A DNA stretch of 5,465 nucleotides from Thiomargarita sp. Its GTDB lineage: Bacteria > Pseudomonadota > Gammaproteobacteria > Beggiatoales > Beggiatoaceae. Numbering within the stretch: the stretch's first letter is position 1; each line of letters begins with the position of its first letter. The translations under genes were made by a program, and so were the position numbers. The stretch is from positions 1 to 5,465 of the forward strand of contig DAOVZS010000146.1 of the NCBI GenBank assembly GCA_030635005.1. Direction: 5' to 3'. Below the pieces are notes generated by a model that was given only the letters and a program-made list of their open reading frames with translations, was not told where the DNA came from and did not search any database. Of the stretch, positions 1-5,465 are shown one piece after another.

Positions 1-42
1 ATTATAGCAATAATTTCAATCCCATAAAAATCATTAATAAAT

Positions 43-2145
43 ATGACTACAAACAGTACTTCTTCAACAAAAATAGAGGACAACAATAAGGAATTCGAAT
101 TTTGTCGTCCAGAATTATACATTAATCGTGAATTAAGCTTACTTGCTTTTCATCGACGTGTGTTAGCACAAGCAAAAGATGAAGATATGCCTTTATTAGA
201 ATGTTTGCGGTTTTTATGTATCGCTTGTACCAATTTAGATGAATTTTTTGAAGTGCGGGTTGCTGGATTGAAAGAACAAGCCGCTTTTGGTTCAGTACAA
301 GCGGGTGCTGATAATCTTTCACCCTTAGAAGTGCTTAATCATATTAGCATTGATGCGCATGAATTTATTGAAGAACAATACCAATTATTGAATGATAAGA
401 TTTTTCCTGCATTAGAACAAGAAGGGATTTGTTTTCTAAAGCGTGATCAGTGGAATCAAGCACAAGGTAAATGGGTAAAAGACTATTTTGATAATGAGTT
501 ATTGCCTATTTTAAGCCCTATTGGCTTAGATATCGCCCATCCTTTCCCACGTATTCTGAATAAAAGTTTAAATTTTATTGTCTCTCTGAAAGGTAAAGAT
601 GCGTTTGGGCGTGATAGTGGTATGGCAGTGGTACAAGCTCCACGTTCTTTGCCCCGAATTATTCCATTGCCTGCTGAATTATCTGAACATCCTCATGACT
701 TTATTTTTCTTTCCTCCATTCTCCATGCGTATGTAGAATATTTATTTCCGGGTATGAAAGTCACGGGTTGTTATCAATTTCGGGTCACCCGTAACAGTGA
801 TTTATTTGTGGATGAAGAAGAAATCGATGATTTATTGCGGGCGTTAGAAGGTGAATTACCGGGTCGTCGATATGGTGATACCGTGCGTTTAGAAGTGCCT
901 GATAATTGCCCTGATAAAATGATTAATTTTTTATTAAAACATTTTCAACTGACGAAACAAGACTTATATCAGGTCAATGGGCCTGTTAATCTCAATCGTC
1001 TTTTAACGTTACCTGATTTAGTCAACCGCCCAGATTTAAAATTTCCCAGTTTTACACCCAGTTTACCAACGCATTTAAAGCGAAATTTATTTACCACGAT
1101 CCGCGAAGGGGATATATTGCTACACCATCCCTTTCAATCTTTCACTCCCGTGGTTGATTTTGTACGTCAAGCCGCTGCCGATTCGCAAGTATTAGCAATC
1201 AAACAAACCTTATATCGCACCGGTGCAAATTCTGTATTAGTCGATGCCTTAGTCGATGCTGCACGTTCTAATAAAGAAGTCACCGTAGTAGTTGAATTAC
1301 GAGCACGTTTTGATGAAGAAGCGAATATTGAATTAGCGAATCGCTTACAAGAAGCAGGGGCTCATGTGGTATATGGGGTAGTGGGCTATAAAACCCATGC
1401 CAAAATGATTATGGTCGTACGTCGTGAAGGTAAAAAGCTTCAACGTTATGTTCATTTAGGCACAGGTAATTATCATGATCGTACCGCACGTATTTATACC
1501 GATTATGGTTTATTAACTTGTAATAGGGAAATTGGGGAAGATGTGCATAAGATGTTTATGCAATTAACGAGTTTGGGACGAAGTACAAAATTAAAGAAAA
1601 TGTTGCAATCTCCCTTTTCATTACATACAGGCTTGATAGAACGTATTGAACGAGAAACGGAAATAGCACGTCAAGGCAAACCTGCTTATATTATTGTAAA
1701 AATCAACGCTTTGACAGAATGTCAAATAATCCGTACTTTATATAAAGCCTCCATGGCAGGCGTGAAAATTGACTTAATTGTACGGGGAATCTGCTGTTTA
1801 AAACCAGGTATTCCAGGAATTTCTGAAAATATTCATGTTCGTTCAGTGGTGGGACGATTTCTTGAACATACCCGTACTTTTTATTTTTTGAATGAGGGGA
1901 AAGAAGAGGTTTTTTGTGCCAGTGCTGATTGGATGACACGAAATTTATTAAAACGTGTCGAAGCCTGTTATCCTATTGAAGATGTAGCACATAAAAAACG
2001 CATCATTGAACAAGGCTTAAAATTATATTTAGACGATAATACGCAAGCGTGGATTCTTGATAGCGAAGGTCATTATACGCGTTTAAAGGCGACCACACAG
2101 CCTATCTCTGCCCAACAAACCTTATTGCAATTGTTAACTGTGTGA
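43..2145 (+). CDS. ppk1: Polyphosphate kinase 1 (PPK1)
   Basis: This gene encodes a 700-residue polyphosphate kinase, which reversibly moves the terminal phosphate of ATP onto a growing inorganic polyphosphate chain through a phosphohistidine intermediate. The length is normal for PPK1. The N-terminal domain opens with the family block YINRELS (residues 26-32), followed by NLDEFFEVRVAG (64-75). The two C-terminal phospholipase-D-like domains carry the catalytic signatures. KTHAK (450-454) contains His452, the likely phosphorylated histidine equivalent to E. coli His435. HLGTGNYHDRTARIYTDYGL follows at 471-490. RGICCLKPGIPG (581-592) and FLEHTR (606-611) supply the second conserved histidine, His609, and SADWMTRN lies at 627-634. 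ATG at 43 is the only reasonable start: an in-frame TAA lies at 25-27, no start codon lies between, and the conserved block begins about 25 codons in. No Shine-Dalgarno sequence is visible before it. In the N-terminal block the usual NRELSW reads NRELSL (Leu33), a mild substitution; the catalytic residues are intact. It converges on the minus-strand operon. Identification is from recalled family motifs. Confidence 0.98.
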   Translation: MTTNSTSSTKIEDNNKEFEFCRPELYINRELSLLAFHRRVLAQAKDEDMPLLECLRFLCIACTNLDEFFEVRVAGLKEQAAFGSVQAGADNLSPLEVLNHISIDAHEFIEEQYQLLNDKIFPALEQEGICFLKRDQWNQAQGKWVKDYFDNELLPILSPIGLDIAHPFPRILNKSLNFIVSLKGKDAFGRDSGMAVVQAPRSLPRIIPLPAELSEHPHDFIFLSSILHAYVEYLFPGMKVTGCYQFRVTRNSDLFVDEEEIDDLLRALEGELPGRRYGDTVRLEVPDNCPDKMINFLLKHFQLTKQDLYQVNGPVNLNRLLTLPDLVNRPDLKFPSFTPSLPTHLKRNLFTTIREGDILLHHPFQSFTPVVDFVRQAAADSQVLAIKQTLYRTGANSVLVDALVDAARSNKEVTVVVELRARFDEEANIELANRLQEAGAHVVYGVVGYKTHAKMIMVVRREGKKLQRYVHLGTGNYHDRTARIYTDYGLLTCNREIGEDVHKMFMQLTSLGRSTKLKKMLQSPFSLHTGLIERIERETEIARQGKPAYIIVKINALTECQIIRTLYKASMAGVKIDLIVRGICCLKPGIPGISENIHVRSVVGRFLEHTRTFYFLNEGKEEVFCASADWMTRNLLKRVEACYPIEDVAHKKRIIEQGLKLYLDDNTQAWILDSEGHYTRLKATTQPISAQQTLLQLLTV

Positions 2146-2152
2146 ATTACTA

Positions 2153-2212
2153 TTTTGTCTGAAACAAAAGGCATGAGCACTCTCCTAAAATCCAGGAGAG
2201 CCATTATGCCTT
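2153..2212 (-). terminator. Imperfect long hairpin, probable terminator of the minus-strand operon
   Basis: An outer stem pairs AAGGCAT (2168-2174) with ATGCCTT (2206-2212). An inner stem pairs CTCTCCT (2180-2186) with AGGAGAG (2194-2200) across a 7-base loop. A symmetric 5+5 base internal loop separates the two stems. Read on the minus strand, the outer stem runs into a T-rich stretch (TTTTGTTT, within 2162-2169), as expected for a Rho-independent terminator placed just after the stop codon at 2231. On the plus strand the hairpin is followed by AGACAGAT and an A-run with no T-tract, so it is a poor intrinsic terminator for ppk1, though it could protect the 3' end of that mRNA. Two further pairings are possible on the ppk1 side: TGTCT (2156-2160) with AGACA (2213-2217), or a small local hairpin TTTTGT/ACAAAA (2153-2158 with 2164-2169). 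The internal loop makes it atypical. Confidence 0.6.
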
Positions 2213-2230
2213 AGACAGATAAAAAAAATT

Positions 2231-2695
2231 TCAAGAAAACGTGTTTTGAATCACTTCCTCTAATAAAACCAATTGTTCAGCAGTATCGAGTTGTTTACCC
2301 ATCAAATTTGTAATGTATTTATCAGCAATATTTTCTATGGTGTTATCTGTAATCTTATGAAATACATCATAAGAAATATTTGAAAATAAAAAAATATCAG
2401 TGACGACATAAATGGGCGTACCACATGCATAGGCTAATTTGTTCGGTTTGGTTTTGTATTCACCAAATTTTTGGGCAATACGTGTAATGATATTGTCTTT
2501 TTCAGCTTGACTGATAATAACATTCGCCTTGTCTAGCATAGTCGCAACTTTTTTTCGAGATGCGAATATTCTATTCAGAATATCATCATCTTGAAAATTT
2601 CTAACCGCATTCTGAATATTATTTTGAATATCAGCTGATAAAGAAAAATCGATAGGTTCATCATCAGAAAAATTTAAAAAATCAAGATTGTCCAT
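2231..2695 (-). CDS. Uncharacterised acidic 154-residue protein, second gene of the minus-strand operon
   Basis: I do not recognise this protein. It is soluble-looking, with no signal peptide or membrane segment. The first 16 residues are strongly acidic and hydrophobic (MDNLDFLNFSDDEPID). They are followed by a mostly helical, charged stretch (about 20-85), a short hydrophobic, strand-like segment PIYVVTDIFLF (94-104), and a helical C-terminal part ending VLLEEVIQNTFS. The reading frame extends five codons upstream to a TTG at 2710. I choose ATG at 2695 because AGAGGA (plus-strand 2701-2706) lies 5 bases before it, while nothing like a Shine-Dalgarno site precedes the TTG. The start lies inside the end of the preceding gene (14-base overlap, 2682-2695), which suggests translational coupling and a joint function with the membrane protein upstream. 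The start call is good; function is unknown. A regulator or cytoplasmic partner of the membrane protein is only a guess. Confidence 0.82.
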   Translation of the reverse strand: MDNLDFLNFSDDEPIDFSLSADIQNNIQNAVRNFQDDDILNRIFASRKKVATMLDKANVIISQAEKDNIITRIAQKFGEYKTKPNKLAYACGTPIYVVTDIFLFSNISYDVFHKITDNTIENIADKYITNLMGKQLDTAEQLVLLEEVIQNTFS

Positions 2696-3221
2696 GCGAT
2701 TCCTCTTCAAGATTTAAATAATAAGTGATATGTTTCGTTAACATCACAAAAAGGTCATCTCCCCATAACCACGGCAGTTTTAAAGGAGCAGGCAACCCAT
2801 TAATATCAACAACTATTTGTGCTTTTAACCATATTTTACTTAACATTAAGACACATACACCTAAGCCTAACAAAATAAAACCATGTAATTGTGTAAAAAG
2901 TGTAGACAGTGTTAATAAACTATTCAATTTGGCATGCAAGACAATAAGCACCATCCCCAAGACACATAAACTAAACCCAAAGGCTATCAGCTCAGGGCGC
3001 GTCTTTTTGACCAAACGTAAGGCATTGATTTGAGATAGCACAATGCTAACCATTTGAATGTGTACAAACCCTTTTTTTAAGAAAATAAAACGTTTATTGC
3101 TAATAAAAAGCATGTGCATGGACCATTCAAACAGATCACCACGTCCCAATTCTCTTGCAAAATAAAATTCTTCCCCTTTAGATTCTAATTTTTTCTGCCA
3201 CTTTTGCAATAAAGTAGACAT
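2682..3221 (-). CDS. Small membrane protein with two-helix hairpin and PH-like flanks
   Basis: This is a 179-residue inner-membrane protein, first gene of a two-gene minus-strand operon. Residues 1-77 are cytoplasmic-looking. They include a segment like the first strands of a bacterial PH-type domain: LFISNKRFIFLKKGFVHI (38-55), then IVLSQINALRLVKK (60-73). Two hydrophobic helices follow, about 78-97 and 113-133, joined by a short polar loop and forming a hairpin. After them comes another strand-like and helical segment, AQIVVDINGLPAPLKLP (134-150) and DDLFVMLTKHI (155-165), which could complete the PH-like fold. I recall this order, a '.T..R.I...I..I' block, a membrane hairpin, then a 'V.I' strand and terminal helix, from small DUF6232-like or bacterial PH-like membrane proteins. 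The match is by pattern only and no function follows from it. ATG at 3221 has AGAGGA (plus-strand 3229-3234) 7 bases upstream and a near-consensus promoter just beyond. The 3' end overlaps the next gene by 14 bases. The gene is real; the domain call is tentative. Confidence 0.85.
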   Translation of the reverse strand: MSTLLQKWQKKLESKGEEFYFARELGRGDLFEWSMHMLFISNKRFIFLKKGFVHIQMVSIVLSQINALRLVKKTRPELIAFGFSLCVLGMVLIVLHAKLNSLLTLSTLFTQLHGFILLGLGVCVLMLSKIWLKAQIVVDINGLPAPLKLPWLWGDDLFVMLTKHITYYLNLEEESHGQS

Positions 3222-3238
3222 GCTATAATCCTCTGATA

Positions 3239-3264
3239 TTGAAATAATGTGTCTTTATTATACT
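3239..3264 (+). promoter_or_regulatory. Weak candidate promoter for the ATPase gene
   Basis: TATACT (3259-3264) is a reasonable -10 box on the plus strand and would place transcription start near 3271, about 32 bases before the ATG. It overlaps the -10 box of the opposing promoter because TATTATACT is nearly self-complementary in this region. The -35 side is poor: TTGAAA (3239-3244) is a good hexamer but only 14 bases away, and at 17 bases the hexamer is ATATTG. The gene must be transcribed from somewhere in this 81-base gap or from the plus strand further upstream, so this is a candidate only. Confidence 0.3.
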
Positions 3265-3284
3265 GTACCCCATCAAATTATCAA
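3257..3284 (-). promoter_or_regulatory. Near-consensus sigma70 promoter for the minus-strand operon
   Basis: On the minus strand, TTGATA (plus-strand 3279-3284, five of six matches to the -35 consensus) and a perfect TATAAT (3257-3262) are separated by 16 bases. Transcription would begin around 3250, giving a leader of about 28 bases that contains the AGAGGA ribosome binding site of the membrane-protein gene starting at 3221. This is the best promoter-like sequence seen in the window. The -35 box lies only 4 bases from the ribosome binding site of the divergent ATPase gene, so the two transcription units are tightly packed. Confidence 0.7.
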
Positions 3285-3288
3285 CAAT

Positions 3289-3294
3289 GGAGAG
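3289..3294 (+). promoter_or_regulatory. Ribosome binding site of the ATPase gene
   Basis: GGAGAG lies 8 bases before the ATG at 3303 and fixes that start. A competing ATG at 3287-3289 overlaps the site itself and is out of frame with the ATPase. Confidence 0.75.
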
Positions 3295-3302
3295 CACTTC
3301 TC

Positions 3303-5465
3303 ATGCAATATGCTGAATTAATTCAATTTGAATCTTTAGAAACCGTGATAGAGATTTGCGACGCCAATCATTCTGATAAAGCAAAACAATTAGTATCCAG
3401 TTATGTGATTTCTGATGAAATGGCTTTTCGTTTAATTAATTTAGTATTTATGCAATTGCAATTGGATCAATTAAGTGATCATAAAGGCTTATTAATTGTG
3501 GGTAACTATGGCACTGGCAAATCTCATTTAATGGCGGTTTTGTCTAGTATTGCAGAACATGCCGATTTATTAGAGGCCTTACATCATCAGCGTGTCGCAC
3601 ACGCTGCCCAATCTATTGCAGGAAAATTTAAAGTATTACGGATTGAAATCGGTGCAACTACAAAATCACTACGTGATATCTTGACACAAGAATTAGAACA
3701 ATATCTTGCCAAAATTTCGGTGCATTTTCAGTTTCCTGCTGCTGATATGATTACAAATAATAAAGGGGCATTTTCGGACATGATGGAGGCGTTTAAGGCT
3801 AAATATCCAGAGCACGGTTTGCTTTTAGTGGTGGATGAATTGCTTGAATATTTACGATCACGTAAAGATCAAGAACTGATTTTGGATTTAAATTTTCTAC
3901 GTGAAATCGGGGAAGTATGTAAAGAATTACATTTTCGTTTTATTGCAGGTTTGCAAGAAACGATTTTTGAAAATCAACGTTTTGAATTTGTTTCTCATTC
4001 TTTAAGACGTGTGAAAGATCGTTTTGAACAAATTCTGATTACACGTAAAGATATTAAATTTGTACTGGCTGAACGTTTATTAAAAAAAAGTGACAGTCAA
4101 AAATCTAAAATAGAAGCCTATTTACAACCCTTTACAGCTGCTTACAGCAATATGAATGAACGTATGTCAGAGTTTGTCGATCTTTTTCCGATTCATCCCG
4201 ATTATATTGATGCTTTTGAACGTATTACGATTATTGAAAAACGAGAAATTCTAAAAACCTTGGAACGCGGGGTACATTCTTTAGTCAATAGCACACTACC
4301 AGAAACGTATCCAGGCATACTCGCTTATGATCATTATTGGACAACACTGCAAGAAAATCCATCCTTTCGATCCATTCCAGAAGTCCGTGAAGTCATTGAA
4401 TGTAGTCACGTGTTAGAAGGTAGAATTGAACAAGCCTTTACACGTCCCGCGTATAAGCCCATGGCACTCCGTATTATTTATGCATTATCAGTACATCGTC
4501 TAACCACGTATGATATTTCTGCACCTGTCGGTGTGACTGCACAGGAATTACGAGACAGTTTATGCTTGTATCACGCAAGTATTACGGAATTGGGCGGACA
4601 TTCAACAGATGATTTATTGTCCTTAATTGAAATGGTTTTAAATGAAATCCTAACAACAGTCAACCGACAATTTATTTCGACTAATCCCAATAATGGTCAA
4701 TATTACATTGATTTTAAAAAGAATTATGATTTTGAGGGCATTATTGAAAAACGGGCTGAAAGCTTAGACAGTCATCAACTGGATCGTTATTACTATACTG
4801 CTTTAAGACAAGTGATGGAAGTGTCAGATATTCCCTCTGGAAGAATGCAGGGTTTTAGTTGGGCATATGAATTAGAATGGCGTTCTCACCGAGTCACTCG
4901 GCAAGGTTATTTAGTATTTGGCACACAAACGACATCAACACGTGACAAAAGCTTTTTACTCTATTTTTTGCCTCGTTATCAAACCAGTTTACACGTTGCA
5001 AGTTATCACAATGAGGTTTTTTTTAGGCTTAAAGAGACGGATAATAAGTTTGATCAACTGTTACGACTTTATACAGCCGCCAGTGATTTAAGTGGCACAT
5101 CTTCTGGACATGCGAAATCTATTTATGAATCAAAATCTAAAATATTTTTACGTGACGTCGTTCAGTGGTTACAAGAACAAAAGGCGACTGCTTTTGAAGT
5201 GAGCTATCAAGGCAAAACACAAGTATTAATTGACTGTTTGAATAATAGGCTTCAACATGAGGATTTAAGTGTTAAAAATGATCCTGCACTTTTTACACCG
5301 CATCCCTCTTTAATGACAAATTTCCGTGATTTGATTGATTTAGTCGCTGATATTTGTTTAGAACCCTACTTTTCTGAATTGACACCCGACTATCCAGTCT
5401 TTTCTATTCTGATTTCTCATGAAAATTTAGCACAAACAGCTCAAGAAGCCTTACGGTGTATTGCA
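3303..5465 (+). CDS. Large P-loop ATPase, DUF6079 / BrxC / PglY-like (BREX/Pgl-type defence), 3'-truncated by window end
   Basis: The frame is open for 721 codons with no stop and continues past the window; family members as I recall them exceed 1,000 residues. The N-terminus (YAELIQFESLETVIEI, 3-18, then AKQLVSSYVISDEMA, 27-41) matches the usual opening of DUF6079-type proteins. The ATPase core has a Walker A motif GNYGTGKS (67-74), a Walker B motif LLLVVDE (173-179), a sensor-like strand FIAGLQETIF (213-222), and the LFPIHPDYIDAF block (294-305) shared by BrxC, PglY and related ATPases. A probable winged-helix region follows (about 386-470: ALRIIYALSVHRL, then VTAQELRDSL, then QYYIDF). Later blocks include FLLYFLPRY (551-559) and PDYPVFSILIS (695-705). 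All key ATPase residues are present. In BREX and Pgl systems such ATPases act with a PglX methyltransferase and a PglZ-family protein against phage; none of these partners is in view. ATG at 3303 has GGAGAG 8 bases upstream. The ATPase and family-group call is strong; the exact system type is not decidable. Confidence 0.88.
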   Translation, partial: MQYAELIQFESLETVIEICDANHSDKAKQLVSSYVISDEMAFRLINLVFMQLQLDQLSDHKGLLIVGNYGTGKSHLMAVLSSIAEHADLLEALHHQRVAHAAQSIAGKFKVLRIEIGATTKSLRDILTQELEQYLAKISVHFQFPAADMITNNKGAFSDMMEAFKAKYPEHGLLLVVDELLEYLRSRKDQELILDLNFLREIGEVCKELHFRFIAGLQETIFENQRFEFVSHSLRRVKDRFEQILITRKDIKFVLAERLLKKSDSQKSKIEAYLQPFTAAYSNMNERMSEFVDLFPIHPDYIDAFERITIIEKREILKTLERGVHSLVNSTLPETYPGILAYDHYWTTLQENPSFRSIPEVREVIECSHVLEGRIEQAFTRPAYKPMALRIIYALSVHRLTTYDISAPVGVTAQELRDSLCLYHASITELGGHSTDDLLSLIEMVLNEILTTVNRQFISTNPNNGQYYIDFKKNYDFEGIIEKRAESLDSHQLDRYYYTALRQVMEVSDIPSGRMQGFSWAYELEWRSHRVTRQGYLVFGTQTTSTRDKSFLLYFLPRYQTSLHVASYHNEVFFRLKETDNKFDQLLRLYTAASDLSGTSSGHAKSIYESKSKIFLRDVVQWLQEQKATAFEVSYQGKTQVLIDCLNNRLQHEDLSVKNDPALFTPHPSLMTNFRDLIDLVADICLEPYFSELTPDYPVFSILISHENLAQTAQEALRCIA

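Noticed and set aside
122..322. 66-codon minus-strand open frame inside ppk1
   Set aside because: It lies wholly antisense to the strongly conserved N-terminal domain of PPK1 and its translation resembles nothing known to me.
1703..1939. 78-codon minus-strand open frame inside ppk1
   Set aside because: It is antisense to the catalytic C-terminal PPK1 motifs (RGICCLKPG, FLEHTR, SADWMTRN), so it is best explained as a by-product of that coding sequence.
2146..2230. Intrinsic terminator for ppk1 on the plus strand
   Set aside because: The hairpin is present but is followed by AGACAGAT and an A-run rather than a T-tract, so only the minus-strand reading fits an intrinsic terminator.
2696..2710. 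TTG start at 2710 for the acidic protein, adding five residues (MKRNR)
   Set aside because: No ribosome binding site precedes it; AGAGGA, which would lie within those five codons, is correctly spaced for the ATG at 2695.
2725..3033. 102-codon plus-strand open frame opposite the membrane-protein gene
   Set aside because: It is antisense to a gene with a good ribosome binding site and promoter, and its translation is low-complexity, polar and proline/threonine/lysine-rich, as expected from reading hydrophobic codons backwards.
3287..3289. ATG overlapping the ATPase ribosome binding site as an alternative start
   Set aside because: It is out of frame with the ATPase and has no ribosome binding site of its own.
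1..5465. CRISPR array, tRNA or rRNA genes, or insertion-sequence ends
   Set aside because: No regularly spaced direct repeats, tRNA- or rRNA-like segments, transposase motifs or terminal inverted repeats were seen, and non-coding gaps are all under 90 bases.

Overview
The window is A+T-rich and compactly coded, with recognisable Shine-Dalgarno sites before three of its four genes. The polyphosphate kinase is of the ordinary proteobacterial type. A low-GC gammaproteobacterium fits best, possibly near Thiotrichales/Beggiatoaceae, but that placement is an impression and there is no taxonomic marker here to prove it.

Layout. (1) Positions 43-2145, plus strand: a complete ppk1 gene for polyphosphate kinase, with only 42 bases of upstream sequence in view. 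(2) Positions 2146-2230: a short convergent intergenic region holding a long imperfect hairpin, which best reads as a terminator for the minus-strand genes. (3) Positions 2231-3221, minus strand: a two-gene overlapping operon. The promoter-proximal gene encodes a small protein with a two-helix membrane hairpin that seems to interrupt a PH-like domain. The second gene encodes a 154-residue acidic protein I do not recognise. (4) Positions 3222-3302: an 81-base divergent intergenic region with a near-consensus sigma70 promoter driving the minus-strand operon. (5) Positions 3303-5465, plus strand: the first 721 codons of a large P-loop ATPase that runs off the end of the window. It resembles the DUF6079 / BrxC / PglY group of ATPases found in BREX and Pgl-type phage-defence loci.

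How it fits together. ppk1 is a housekeeping gene that the hairpin separates from the rest. The ATPase has its own ribosome binding site and begins a rightward transcription unit. Proteins of this family usually sit in multi-gene defence loci with a PglX-type methyltransferase, a PglZ-type phosphatase or a helicase, so the window may catch the left edge of a defence island. None of those partners is visible, so a defence role for this locus is inferred. Whether the divergent membrane/acidic protein pair belongs to the system or is just a neighbour cannot be settled from this window.
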